DNA of 59,450 nt from WHSP01 sp964424945 (GTDB taxonomy: Bacteria; Gemmatimonadota; Gemmatimonadetes; Longimicrobiales; Longimicrobiaceae): the NCBI GenBank assembly GCA_964424945.1, contig CAYRLB010000006.1, positions 1 to 59,450 of the forward strand, read 5' to 3'. Position 1 is the stretch's first letter. The number at the start of each line of letters is the position of its first letter. The translations under genes were made by a program, and so were the position numbers. Of the stretch, positions 44,232 through 53,151 are shown piece by piece. The notes below the pieces were generated by a model. It made no database searches. It saw nothing but the letters and a program-made list of their open reading frames with translations, and was not told the origin of the DNA.

Positions 44232-46136
44232 ATGAACGTCATGGGCAGGGGTTATCAACGGGTTGCCCTTGCGGCGCTGCTGATTGCAGCAGGCTGTTCG
44301 GGCGACGCTTCAGACTGGGTCGCACGCAACGATCGGATGGTCAGGGACAACAACGTCACCGGACGGGAGCGTGAGATCCCGACGTTGAACCTGCCGATGG
44401 TTCTCGATCCCGGCACACCGGCCGAAAGCTCGACGCTTCCGACGGTGACGATCGCGCCCGGGGTGACGGCGCGTGTCGGCTGGAGCAGCGGGGCCCTCCT
44501 CGAGCAGCTCGAGATGGAGGCCAACTCCAGCTACCCGGAGCAGCTTCTCGATGAGGAGCTCATCGTCATCGGCCGTGAAGGAACCGCGACCGTCACCTTC
44601 GACGGCCAGACCGTCGAACTGCAGAAGGATGACGTCCTCTACCTCGAGCCGGGGACTAACCGTTCGGTCCAGGCGGGCGCCGAGGGATGGCGCGCCTACG
44701 AGATCTTCTCGCCCGTGCGGCTCGACCACCTCGCCCTGGCAGGTCAGGATACGGCGGGCGTCGACGTCAGCTTCCCCGACGAGGGGGTCACGCCGTCGCT
44801 GCAGCAGGGTGTCGTCGTCAGCTTGAACAACATCCAGTGGACCCCGGTGATGGACCCGATCACCGGTGTGAGCTACACCAGGAGCACCGGCCAGTCGAAG
44901 GTGTTCTGGGGGAGGAACACGCTCATCAGCATGATCCGCATGGATCCGGGTTCGTCGATTCCGCTTCACATCCATCCGGAAGAGCAGCTCACCCTTACCA
45001 CGCGCGGGTCGCTTCAGCAGGGCGTGATGGATGAGGTGATCCCGGCTTCGGGCGCCGCCGGCCACATGCTGTATCTCCCGAGCGGAATGGTTCACTCTGC
45101 GGAGCTCGAGGAGTTCGGCGCCGACCAGCTGGACGTCTTCTGGCCGGTCCGGCCGGACTATGTCGAGCGCGCGCTCGCGCAGCAGGCGCTCTTCGACGAG
45201 GTCATCGATCCTTCAGCGGAGCCGACGATGCTCGCCGATGGCTTCACCTTCGCCGAGGGCCCGACCTGGCTGAGGGGTCGGCTCTACTTCTCGGATATGT
45301 ACTTCGCGAACCCCGCCGCAGGTGACTGGACGGGCGACCCGGCGCGCAGCCGTCTCATTTCGATGGCGCCGAATGGCCAGTGGAACGTCCTTTCGAGCGG
45401 GATGCAGACGAACGGGACGATCGGGCTGGCGAACGGAAACCTCCTCGTCGCCGACATGTTCGGCCACCGCGTGGTGGAAGTGAACCCTTCGAACGGATCC
45501 GTTGTCCGCGTCGTACTCGATGAGGTGAACGGCGCCCCGATCGATGGCCCGAACGACATGGTGATGGACGCGAAGGGCGGCGTTTATGTGACCGACCCGC
45601 AGTTCACGCCGGAAGCCGACAAGAGCCAGCCGGGCACGCAGGTGTACTATATCCGACCGGATGGCACCGCTACCATCGTCGTGGGCCCGGGCGAGTATGC
45701 GATGCCGAACGGCGTCGAGATCTCCCCGGACGGTCGGACGCTCTACATCAACAACAGCTGGGCACAGCCGGGTGAGAACTTCGTCTTCGCCTATGACGTC
45801 GCCGAGGACGGCACGCTGTCCAACAAGCGTGAGTTCGCGAACCTCAACCTGACGCCGGAAGTGCTCGAAGCCGAGAACCCGGTCGATCGTTTTGATTCAG
45901 GCGCGGACGGCACGGCGGTCGACACCGACGGCCGCTATTACGTCGCGACGCGCAGCGGCGTGCAGATCTTCATGCCGGACGGAAAGTTCGTCGGCACGAT
46001 CCACTTCCCGCAGTACCCCGTCAGCATCACCTTCGGCGGGCCGAACAACGACATCCTCTACATGGTTGGAGAGTCGTCGGTCTGGTCGATTCCGACGAAG
46101 GTCCGAGGGTTCCGGCTTCCCGAGGGGCTGAACTGA
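44232..46136 (+). CDS. Lipoprotein fusing two cupin domains to an SMP-30/gluconolactonase domain
   Basis: A 634-residue exported lipoprotein (VALAALLIAAGC, lipidated Cys22). Residues about 60-160 and 190-290 are two cupin barrels; the second has the metal pattern IPLHIHPEEQLT...YLPSGMVHSAE. Residues about 315-630 form a six-bladed SMP-30/gluconolactonase propeller. Its metal residues are expected in FTFAEGPTW (Glu), MPNGVEISPDGRTLYINNS (Asn) and GADGTAVDTDGRYYV (Asp). The propeller could hydrolyse sugar lactones in the periplasm or at the cell surface. The cupins may bind or isomerise the same sugar. Start chosen for the signal peptide; an AGGAAAGG lies 13 bases upstream. Confidence 0.85.
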   Translation: MNVMGRGYQRVALAALLIAAGCSGDASDWVARNDRMVRDNNVTGREREIPTLNLPMVLDPGTPAESSTLPTVTIAPGVTARVGWSSGALLEQLEMEANSSYPEQLLDEELIVIGREGTATVTFDGQTVELQKDDVLYLEPGTNRSVQAGAEGWRAYEIFSPVRLDHLALAGQDTAGVDVSFPDEGVTPSLQQGVVVSLNNIQWTPVMDPITGVSYTRSTGQSKVFWGRNTLISMIRMDPGSSIPLHIHPEEQLTLTTRGSLQQGVMDEVIPASGAAGHMLYLPSGMVHSAELEEFGADQLDVFWPVRPDYVERALAQQALFDEVIDPSAEPTMLADGFTFAEGPTWLRGRLYFSDMYFANPAAGDWTGDPARSRLISMAPNGQWNVLSSGMQTNGTIGLANGNLLVADMFGHRVVEVNPSNGSVVRVVLDEVNGAPIDGPNDMVMDAKGGVYVTDPQFTPEADKSQPGTQVYYIRPDGTATIVVGPGEYAMPNGVEISPDGRTLYINNSWAQPGENFVFAYDVAEDGTLSNKREFANLNLTPEVLEAENPVDRFDSGADGTAVDTDGRYYVATRSGVQIFMPDGKFVGTIHFPQYPVSITFGGPNNDILYMVGESSVWSIPTKVRGFRLPEGLN

Positions 46137-46196
46137 CGGCTGCGATGTAACACCGCCGGGGGCACCTGAACGGTGCTCTCGCGGCTGGGTGTAGAT

Positions 46197-46241
46197 GAAG
46201 GCCGGAGTCGAGGGTGCGTCAAACCCTCGGCTCCGGCCTTC
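46197..46241 (+). terminator. 19-bp hairpin terminator after the bicupin-SMP-30 gene
   Basis: Arms 46197-46215 and 46223-46241 pair over 19 positions with one G-T pair around a 7-base loop, followed by GCTTTATGC. It lies 60 bases after the stop codon on the plus strand. Confidence 0.75.
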
Positions 46242-46379
46242 GCTTTATGCGGATCTTCCTGCCAGCGGCGACCATTCGGATCCGCCGTCGTACCCATAAT
46301 CGCACGGAGCTTGCGGAAGCCGTTCCCGGACGCCCCTCTGATGGGAGGCGCCACCCCTTTGTAGACCAGCCGAGCGTCT

Positions 46380-46886
46380 ATGGATCAGACATTCCCCGCC
46401 GCCCGACTTCCCAGCCCTGACAGCGTGATCGCCACGGCGCGAGAGATTCTCGAGGCCGCATACTACTCCTTCGTCATAACGCTCGATGATCGGGGCACTC
46501 CGACGAGTCGACTGCTGCAGCATTTCGATCCGGATCCTGATCTGACCGTGCGGTTCGGTACGAGCGAAGGGTCCCGGAAGGTGGGGCAGATCGAGGCGAA
46601 CCCTCACGTTCTCGTCAGCTGCCAGAACCCCGGCAATCAATCGTACGTGGCGATCAACGGGCGGGCAGAGATTCGCCGGGACGAGGAGACGAAGGCTCGT
46701 TTCTGGCGGGAGCCGTGGAGTGCGATATGGCCCTCCGGGCCCCTCGGCGAGGAATACCTCATCATCGAAGTGCGGCCCCTCCGGGTGGAGGTGGTCGACC
46801 TGACGCCTGGCACGGTCTTCTCCAGCGCCACGCCACGTATCGTTGAGCGCCAGGGCAGGGAGTGGGGCTTCGTAGGCGAAGAATGA
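46380..46886 (+). CDS. Pyridoxamine 5'-phosphate oxidase-like flavoprotein
   Basis: A 168-residue split-barrel protein of the PNPOx-like/general stress protein 26 group, expected to bind FMN or F420-type flavin in the cytosol. Typical strands are YYSFVITLDDRGTPTSRLLQ, VRFGTSEGSRKVGQIEANP (flavin-phosphate Ser-Arg-Lys) and VAINGRAEIRRDEETKARFW. The C-terminus carries the YLIIEVRPLRVEVVDL strand. No catalytic residue proves pyridoxamine oxidation; the group mostly has unknown substrates. Confidence 0.87.
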   Translation: MDQTFPAARLPSPDSVIATAREILEAAYYSFVITLDDRGTPTSRLLQHFDPDPDLTVRFGTSEGSRKVGQIEANPHVLVSCQNPGNQSYVAINGRAEIRRDEETKARFWREPWSAIWPSGPLGEEYLIIEVRPLRVEVVDLTPGTVFSSATPRIVERQGREWGFVGEE

Positions 46887-47133
46887 AGGACGCCGTCGAT
46901 CAGTGCGGACCGGATCCGGGCAAGCATCCGGACTGAACCCGTAGATCCCGATCTGCGGAGAACCGTCCGCTTCGCGGCGAAGCAGGAGCGAACCGGTGTG
47001 GGCCTCGCAAGGCGATCGGCGCCGCAGCGTTGCAGGCAGTCGCAGGACCGATCATGAGCAGGACGGCAGGTTTTCTTTACACAGGCCGGGAGGTACCCTT
47101 CAGGCCGTCAGATCCCCTGTACAGGAGAATGGA

Positions 47134-48225
47134 ATGAATACTGAGCCACCCCTGCTGTCGGAGATCTTCGAGAATGAGACCGATCGCCGCAGCTTCCTGA
47201 AGAAGGGAATGCTCGGCCTTCCTGCGCTGGGTCTCATGGCCTCCTGCCAGCGACCATCCGCTGACCAGGACCCCGGTCTGGAGCAGGGGACGGTGATGAA
47301 CGCCAACAGCCGCGCCGACAGTGTGGCTCACCCCGGCCCGGACGGATCATCGGCGACTGCCGGAACCGCTGCCGACCCGTCTACCATCCTCTACCGACGC
47401 TACGATCCCACACTCCCGCCGCTGTCGCCCGAGCGGACGATCGACGTATCCTGGGCCGCGCGCGAAATACCCCTCCGGATCAGTGACAACCTCGTCGTCG
47501 CCGCATGGACCTTCGAGGGTGATGTCCCGGGACCCATCCTGCACGTTCGTGAAGGTGACACCATCAACTTCACCTTCACGAACCTCGGTGAAGTGGGACA
47601 CTCGATGGACTTCCACGCGGCGCAGATAGACCCCGCCGTAGCGTTCCGCTCCGTTGGAACCGATGGAAGCCTCAGCTTCACCTTCCGCGCGCGCTATCCG
47701 GGCGCCTTCATGTATCACTGCGGAACAGCGCCGGTGCTGATGCACATCGCGGCGGGGATGTTCGGGGCGATCATCGTCGATCCTGCGACGCCGCTCCCTC
47801 CCGCGAAGGAATTCGTCCTGGTCCAGAATGAGTACTACCTGAAAAGCCCTGCCAACGGCATCGCCCCTCTGGACTACGCGAAGATGCTGACCCTCCTGCC
47901 GGACCACGTCGCATTCAATGGCCGGCCGGGGCAGTACATCGCCGAGCCGATCCGGGTGTCGGTAGGGGATCTCGTCCGGTTCTATGTCGTCAACGCCGGT
48001 CCCACGCACACCTGCGCCTTCCACGTGGTGGGCGAACAGTTCGACAACGTGTATCTGGGCGCCCCGCCCGAGTCGCCGCTTCGCGGTGTGCAGACCTTCA
48101 ACGTTCCGGCGGGCGGGGGAATGGTCTTCGAGTTCCTCGCGGACGTTCCGGGTGAATTCCCCTTCGTGAATCACGGGTTCGGCCATGGGCAGAAGGGCGC
48201 CGTCGGCTTCCTCGTCGTCGAGTAG
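47134..48225 (+). CDS. nirK: Copper-containing nitrite reductase, AniA-like lipoprotein
   Basis: A 363-residue exported copper protein reducing nitrite to nitric oxide. Its signal has both a twin-arginine motif (RRSFLK, residues 18-23) and a lipobox (LMASC, Cys38), so it should be a folded, lipid-anchored enzyme. Two cupredoxin domains follow. Type 1 copper ligands are His156, Cys196, His204 and Met209; type 2 ligands are His161, His195 and His347; catalytic Asp159 (HSMDFH) and His297 (AFHVVGEQFD) are present. FHVVGE and VNHGFGHG resemble the Neisseria AniA class rather than the Alcaligenes class. AGGAG lies 6 bases before the ATG. Next to nrfHA. Confidence 0.92.
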   Translation: MNTEPPLLSEIFENETDRRSFLKKGMLGLPALGLMASCQRPSADQDPGLEQGTVMNANSRADSVAHPGPDGSSATAGTAADPSTILYRRYDPTLPPLSPERTIDVSWAAREIPLRISDNLVVAAWTFEGDVPGPILHVREGDTINFTFTNLGEVGHSMDFHAAQIDPAVAFRSVGTDGSLSFTFRARYPGAFMYHCGTAPVLMHIAAGMFGAIIVDPATPLPPAKEFVLVQNEYYLKSPANGIAPLDYAKMLTLLPDHVAFNGRPGQYIAEPIRVSVGDLVRFYVVNAGPTHTCAFHVVGEQFDNVYLGAPPESPLRGVQTFNVPAGGGMVFEFLADVPGEFPFVNHGFGHGQKGAVGFLVVE

Positions 48226-48278
48226 CGCGTGATGATCCGGCTTCTGCACAGCCGTCGCCGTCACCCGGGGGCGTCGAT

Positions 48279-48767
48279 ATGACCGGTCAGCGCTGGCTGC
48301 TTCCCGTGACGACGGTGCTCATCGGGGCGGCGATCGGTATCGGCGCCTTCACCTTCGTCTACGCCGAAGGGTACTCCTATCTCACGGACGATCCCTCGGC
48401 GTGCGCCAACTGCCACGTGATGGAGGAGCAGTATTCGTCGTGGATGAAGTCGAGCCACCGATCGGTAGCCGTCTGCAACGACTGCCACACGCCGCATGAC
48501 CTCGTCGGGAAGTATACGACGAAGGCGCGGAACGGCTTCTGGCACTCCTTCTACTTCACGACCGGAACCTATCCCGACCCGATCCGCGCCACGACGTACA
48601 GCCGTCGGATCGCGGAAGCCGCATGCCGCGACTGCCATCAGGGGATGGTAAGCTCCATCCCGCACGCGGCCGCTGTACCGGACTTCAATGATGAGCGGGT
48701 TCTGACCTCGCCGGATGCCATCACCTGTACACGGTGCCATTCGCGCGCGGGTCACTGGACACGATAA
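48279..48767 (+). CDS. nrfH: Cytochrome c nitrite reductase small subunit NrfH
   Basis: A 162-residue membrane-anchored tetrahaem cytochrome of the NapC/NirT family. One N-terminal helix (about 8-28) is followed by four haem sites, CANCH, CNDCH, CRDCH and CTRCH. Extra haem-ligand candidates are the Met/Lys/His in CHVMEEQYSSWMKSSH. It takes electrons from menaquinol and passes them to NrfA, encoded 40 bases downstream. Length matches NrfH (about 150-160 residues). Confidence 0.95.
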   Translation: MTGQRWLLPVTTVLIGAAIGIGAFTFVYAEGYSYLTDDPSACANCHVMEEQYSSWMKSSHRSVAVCNDCHTPHDLVGKYTTKARNGFWHSFYFTTGTYPDPIRATTYSRRIAEAACRDCHQGMVSSIPHAAAVPDFNDERVLTSPDAITCTRCHSRAGHWTR

Positions 48768-48807
48768 ACCGCGTATTGTTGCCGCCTTCTCGGAGAGTGT
48801 CACTACG

Positions 48808-50307
48808 ATGCCACCTGTCGATCCATCGCCCGACCCGACCCGCCCTCGGAATCCTGCACGCTGGCTGATCATCGCCGCCCTCGTCGCGGCGCTGGTGACG
48901 CTCGGTGTCGCAGCACTTCTGACGAACATCTTCGAAAGACGGGCGGAGGCCCGTGACCCCTTCTTCCAGGTCGTCCAGCTGACGGACAGCACCGTCGACC
49001 CGGCGATATGGGGGCAGAATTTCCCGATCCAGTACGACCTTTACCTCCGATCCGTGGATCAGACGCGGACGCGGTACGGGGGGAGCGAGGCGCTGCCCCG
49101 TCAACCCTGGGAGGGAGCCGCCGGCGATACGCGGGACACGGTGTCCCAGTCCCGACTCGTGGAGGATCCGCGGCTTCACGACTTCTGGGCAGGCTACGCC
49201 TTCGCAGAGGATTTTCGCGAGGAGCGTGGACACGCGTACATGTTCATCGACCAGATCTTCACGCAGCGGCAGGAGGTTGTGCAGCAGCCCGGCACCTGCC
49301 TCCACTGCCATGCGTCGGTCTATACGGTCTACAGGGATGCAGGTGATGGCGACCTGATGGAGGGCTTCGCGCGGGTCAACCAGATGCCGTACCAGGAGGC
49401 GGCGGCGCTCGCGGAACATCCTGTGGCGTGCATCGACTGCCACAGCCCGGAGACGATGCAGCTCCGCATCACCCGACCTGGTTTCATCGAGGGCATCGCC
49501 GCGCTCAAGGCCACCCAGGGCCTCGACAACTATGATGTGAATCGTGATGCATCAAGGCAGGAGATGCGCTCCTATGTCTGCGGCCAGTGCCATGTGGAAT
49601 ACTACTTCGATGGTCCGGAGAAGCGGCTGACCTACCCATGGGCAAAGGGGCTGCTGATCGACAGCATCATGGCGTACTACGACGAAATCGGGCACAGCGA
49701 TTGGACACATGAGATCAGTGGTGCGCCGGTGCTGAAGGCGCAGCATCCGGAATTCGAACTGTTCAACCAGGGCGTTCACGCACGTAGCGGGGTGGCATGC
49801 GCCGACTGCCACATGCCTTTCGTGCGGCAGGGTGCACAGAAGGTCAGTGACCACTGGGTGCGGAGTCCCCTGCTCAACCTGAGCAACGCCTGCATGACCT
49901 GCCACATGTGGCCCGAGGAGGAGCTTCTGGAGCGGGTGCACACGATCCAGGACCGGACGTACGAGATGAGAAATCGTGCGATCGATGCGGTTCTTCAGCT
50001 CACGCGACAGATCGGCGCCGTCGCAGAGCGGGACAGCACGGATGCGCGCCTTACGGCTGCCCGGGACTACCAGCGACGGGCACAGTTCTACACAGATTTC
50101 GTTGAAGCGGAGAACTCGATGGGATTCCACGCCGACCAGGAGGCGGTCCGCATCCTCGGAAAGGCGATCGACTTCGCCCGCATGGGGCAGGTGACGATTC
50201 TCGGGGGTGAGGTCCCCGCAGAGACGGCGGCAATCGCTGCCCCGGTCCAGACGGTAACGCCCGGGAATTCGGAGGCGCGACGTTCCGGCGAAGGCCTGCG
50301 GCCCTGA
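48808..50307 (+). CDS. nrfA: Ammonia-forming cytochrome c nitrite reductase NrfA (CXXCH type)
   Basis: A 499-residue pentahaem enzyme that reduces nitrite to ammonium with six electrons in the periplasm. Five haem motifs are present: CLHCH (164-168), CIDCH, CGQCH, CADCH and CMTCH. The active-site haem therefore uses CXXCH and not the Lys-ligated CXXCK of the E. coli enzyme, as in the known CXXCH subclass. Active-site residues appear in ERGHAY (Arg), VCGQCHVEYYF (Tyr) and KAQHPEFELFNQGVHARSG (His). An N-terminal hydrophobic segment (19-40) is an uncleaved anchor or a signal. A longer in-frame opening overlapping nrfH is rejected. Confidence 0.95.
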   Translation: MPPVDPSPDPTRPRNPARWLIIAALVAALVTLGVAALLTNIFERRAEARDPFFQVVQLTDSTVDPAIWGQNFPIQYDLYLRSVDQTRTRYGGSEALPRQPWEGAAGDTRDTVSQSRLVEDPRLHDFWAGYAFAEDFREERGHAYMFIDQIFTQRQEVVQQPGTCLHCHASVYTVYRDAGDGDLMEGFARVNQMPYQEAAALAEHPVACIDCHSPETMQLRITRPGFIEGIAALKATQGLDNYDVNRDASRQEMRSYVCGQCHVEYYFDGPEKRLTYPWAKGLLIDSIMAYYDEIGHSDWTHEISGAPVLKAQHPEFELFNQGVHARSGVACADCHMPFVRQGAQKVSDHWVRSPLLNLSNACMTCHMWPEEELLERVHTIQDRTYEMRNRAIDAVLQLTRQIGAVAERDSTDARLTAARDYQRRAQFYTDFVEAENSMGFHADQEAVRILGKAIDFARMGQVTILGGEVPAETAAIAAPVQTVTPGNSEARRSGEGLRP

Positions 50308-50455
50308 TCGTAGCGGGCGAATCGCGATGCAGACGGCCGGTCCTCGCAGCGGAGGCGGCCGTCGGCAGTCAGGCCGGATGGGAGGGCAGCACCTCCCGAT
50401 TTGTCCTTCGTCTGTCCTGCTGGCCCATCCAGAACGCTGCAATGGATCGGGTCGC

Positions 50456-51850
50456 CTAGCGAAGAAGGGTGCCGAGGTCCTGGCGGAGCGCGTTGTAAAA
50501 CTCGGCCACGAATCGGTCGTACTCCTGCTCGGCACCCTTCCTGAAGTCGTCGATGGTGCTGCTGCCGAGCCCTCCCAGCCAGCGCACAATCGCGCTCTCC
50601 TGCACGGTCACCCCGTACTCCCGGACGACCGTCGTTCTGCCATCGCTTTGATTTACCCCCATCCTGAGAGACGCACCCTCCCCGGCGAAGGGCCGTCGCA
50701 GCGAAGATCGAATGACCCGCTCCACGAGAAGCGGGAAGTGCCACGCCGGCTCCTGCCTGAAATGGGCGGTGAACCCCGGCTGGTCCGGATCCCGGTGGAT
50801 CAGGACGTTTGCCAGGAGCCCGGACACGCCGATATCGAAGATGCGGATCCGGGTCGATGCGCTTACCTGAACGAGAATCTGCTCAGGCATCGGTCGCGGT
50901 GCGCCAGTCAGAGGAACAAGGCGCCCATCCGCGACCCTGAGACGTATGGTCGCCCGGTCCCGGTCGATATCAGCGGCCCACCAGCGGGAGCCGCCTGCAT
51001 CTTCTGCAGTGATCTCGGCGCGCAGAGGGCTCCCGTAGCGAATCAGGAAGCGCGAGAGGTTGGGGTAGCTCCCGGAGATTCGCTCCGGTTGGGAGCGGAC
51101 GGCGAGAAATATCATGGTGCCGCCGCCCGCGGCGGGGGTAAGGGAAATGCTGTCCAGCTCGAGGAGCCGGCCCAACGCCCGCGTGGTGCGCGGTAGATCT
51201 CGCTCATAGATGGTGCGAATACGTCGCCCATCATTCAGCTCCGCTGCTTCGAAAAGCGCTTCGAGCGCCGCGCGCATCTGCCTGCCTGACATCGCTCCCA
51301 CTGCAAGCTCATCCCGGACCCTCCACTCGAACTGGCCGTCGCCCAGGCCGCGCAGGCGGGTTGAGCGCCGGTAATCACCCGGTTCGCGGGGTGCATTCGA
51401 CCGACGTTCCCCGAGCAGATACCCTCCCGGGAGTGCACGGCCGGTGAGGACCAGCTGCCGGACATTCCCCTCCGAGCTCGTCCAGAAGGTGGTGTCGCCA
51501 TAGAGACGCGAAGGAATCGCGGCAGACGAAGAAAGCTTCGCCCGCATCTCCTCGTACCCCGGCGCCGGCTGGACCGGGCCGAAGCGGGAAGCAAGTGAGA
51601 AGAGCAGGGCATCGGCGTTCACCCGGGAAGCTGGAGGAGAGCTACCGAGCGATCCGGCGATGTCCGTACATCCTGTCGCGCACGCCAGGCAGATGAAGAA
51701 GACGGGTGCGAATCGAAGGTGTCGCCGGCCATGGACCGGGGTTGCCGCTCCCGGTAAGCTGTGACGGTAGGGCGCCGGGAGGCCGTCGCTCCGCCGGCGG
51801 AATGTGGGCGTCCGTCGACGGGTGAGGAGCGGGAGCACGCCATCTCGCAT
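50456..51850 (-). CDS. Unrecognised exported lipoprotein-like protein
   Basis: A protein of up to 464 residues. A basic, Arg-rich 45-residue N-terminus precedes a hydrophobic segment with a lipobox-like end (FAPVFFICLACATGC, Cys at about 61), so the true start may be later, but no good start codon lies closer. The mature part has mixed strands and helices (TFWTSSEGNVRQLVLTGRAL, RYGSPLRAEITAEDAGGSRW) and a C-terminal amphipathic region. No family or catalytic motif recognised. Transcribed towards nrfA. Confidence 0.65.
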   Translation of the reverse strand: MRDGVLPLLTRRRTPTFRRRSDGLPAPYRHSLPGAATPVHGRRHLRFAPVFFICLACATGCTDIAGSLGSSPPASRVNADALLFSLASRFGPVQPAPGYEEMRAKLSSSAAIPSRLYGDTTFWTSSEGNVRQLVLTGRALPGGYLLGERRSNAPREPGDYRRSTRLRGLGDGQFEWRVRDELAVGAMSGRQMRAALEALFEAAELNDGRRIRTIYERDLPRTTRALGRLLELDSISLTPAAGGGTMIFLAVRSQPERISGSYPNLSRFLIRYGSPLRAEITAEDAGGSRWWAADIDRDRATIRLRVADGRLVPLTGAPRPMPEQILVQVSASTRIRIFDIGVSGLLANVLIHRDPDQPGFTAHFRQEPAWHFPLLVERVIRSSLRRPFAGEGASLRMGVNQSDGRTTVVREYGVTVQESAIVRWLGGLGSSTIDDFRKGAEQEYDRFVAEFYNALRQDLGTLLR

Positions 51851-52226
51851 GAAGAAGCTCCAGGGTATCGGGGAGATGGCGTTCGGCCCGGGATTCGTCA
51901 GGTCAGCAACTTCGCGGATCGAAGCGGACCGATGCGTTTACCGGTCCCATACTCGCCCGCGCCGGCCTTTCTGATCCGACGAATCACGGTCTGGACTACG
52001 ATTATCGAGGGCGCGTTGCGAGAAAGGGACCAGTCAGGAGAGCTTCGACGAACCGGGAAGCGGCTGGTCTGGATGGACCACTCGGGGAAGCGGAGCTGCG
52101 CGGACCGGGACGGAGGTCAGGGGGGAACGTAGATACCCGTGACAAGCGAAGAGGAAGCGCGCGTAGGGCCCGGCAGGTGGGGTTGCTACTTGAGACGGGA
52201 AGAAGGGGATTGAACAGAGAAAAAAA
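51851..52226. other. Intergenic region, no recognised gene
   Basis: About 376 bases upstream of the lipoprotein-like gene and downstream of the barrel gene, both minus strand. Presumably carries the lipoprotein-like gene's promoter. No RNA gene or repeat was noted apart from the terminator at its edge. Confidence 0.35.
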
Positions 52227-52255
52227 GGGGTCGGCGTCAGTTTGACGCCGACCCC
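52227..52255 (-). terminator. Intrinsic terminator of the outer-membrane barrel gene
   Basis: GGGGTCGGCGTCA (52227-52239) pairs perfectly with TGACGCCGACCCC (52243-52255) around a 3-base loop. On the minus strand a run of TTTTTTT follows directly. It lies 10 bases beyond the stop of the barrel gene. Confidence 0.93.
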
Positions 52256-52264
52256 GGCCGCATC

Positions 52265-52891
52265 TTAGAGCCGGATTCCAGCCCGAATCCGGAAAACCGT
52301 GTCCGCGTTATCAGCGAAGACACGCTGAAGCTCACCACCGACGTAGAACAATCCGGCGCCGACGACTGCACCGGCTCGGACACCGAAGTCCCACTCGCTG
52401 TTCGAACCGTAGTCGTCAATGGAGACGCGAGTCATCGCGAACTGCGGAACGACGTACGGCATAAGCTGCGCGGTCGGCGTCAGGGCAACGTTGGTACCAA
52501 CGCCCACACCGAGCGGAAGGGAAACGACCGAGCCACCCTCAAACGATGAATAGCCGAGCTCAGCCGTCGGACACACCTGAAGCACAGTGCCACCCGCGCC
52601 CAGCGGAACACTCGCCAGGTCGAACGCGGCACCACCGAAGAACGAGTCCTGCGAGTCCCCATCGCCATCAGGCGAGAAGATGTTCATACCGCCATAGACC
52701 GATCCCGGCCCGGGCAGGTTGTACGAAACCTCTACGCCATAGTGCTTGCCGCCGTCGGGGAAGCCGAGCGATCCGCCGAACGAGAATTGGCGGTCGAGCG
52801 TCGGGAACCCAACGCAAGCCTGTGCCGCAGCGATCGGCGCGTACGCCGCGATCGCCGCAATGGTGAGGAATCCAACGCGTCTGGCTTTCAT
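52265..52891 (-). CDS. Small outer-membrane beta-barrel protein
   Basis: A 208-residue exported protein with a clear signal peptide (MKARRVGFLTIAAIAAYAPI, cleaved near IAAAQA). The mature part alternates short strands and glycine-rich turns (RQFSFGGSLGFPDGGKHYGV, GVGVGTNVALTPTAQL) and ends in a typical barrel strand, VFRIRAGIRL. Two Cys (in QACVGF and QVCPTAEL) may pair. It resembles general outer-membrane-protein barrels of unknown function. AGGAGA precedes the ATG and a strong terminator follows, so it is a well-expressed single gene. Confidence 0.8.
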   Translation of the reverse strand: MKARRVGFLTIAAIAAYAPIAAAQACVGFPTLDRQFSFGGSLGFPDGGKHYGVEVSYNLPGPGSVYGGMNIFSPDGDGDSQDSFFGGAAFDLASVPLGAGGTVLQVCPTAELGYSSFEGGSVVSLPLGVGVGTNVALTPTAQLMPYVVPQFAMTRVSIDDYGSNSEWDFGVRAGAVVGAGLFYVGGELQRVFADNADTVFRIRAGIRL

Positions 52892-53151
52892 AAAATTCTC
52901 CTGAGAAAATTCACATCGACAAAAATGCTCCGACGGGCCGCAATTTAGCCCGCAGAGTTTGCGAGTCAATCGATATGAATCCACTCCGCATCGCCTGGGT
53001 AGTTCTATCCGTCCGGATGCGCGGCCCAACTCCGCCCGCAGGAAGGCGACTTTCGCGTCCGCCCGCAGCAAGGCGACTGTCGCGATTCCGGGCTCCGCCG
53101 CCGCCTGGGGAAGTGAGTAGAAGAAGATCCGGCGATTTCAGGAGCAGCGTG

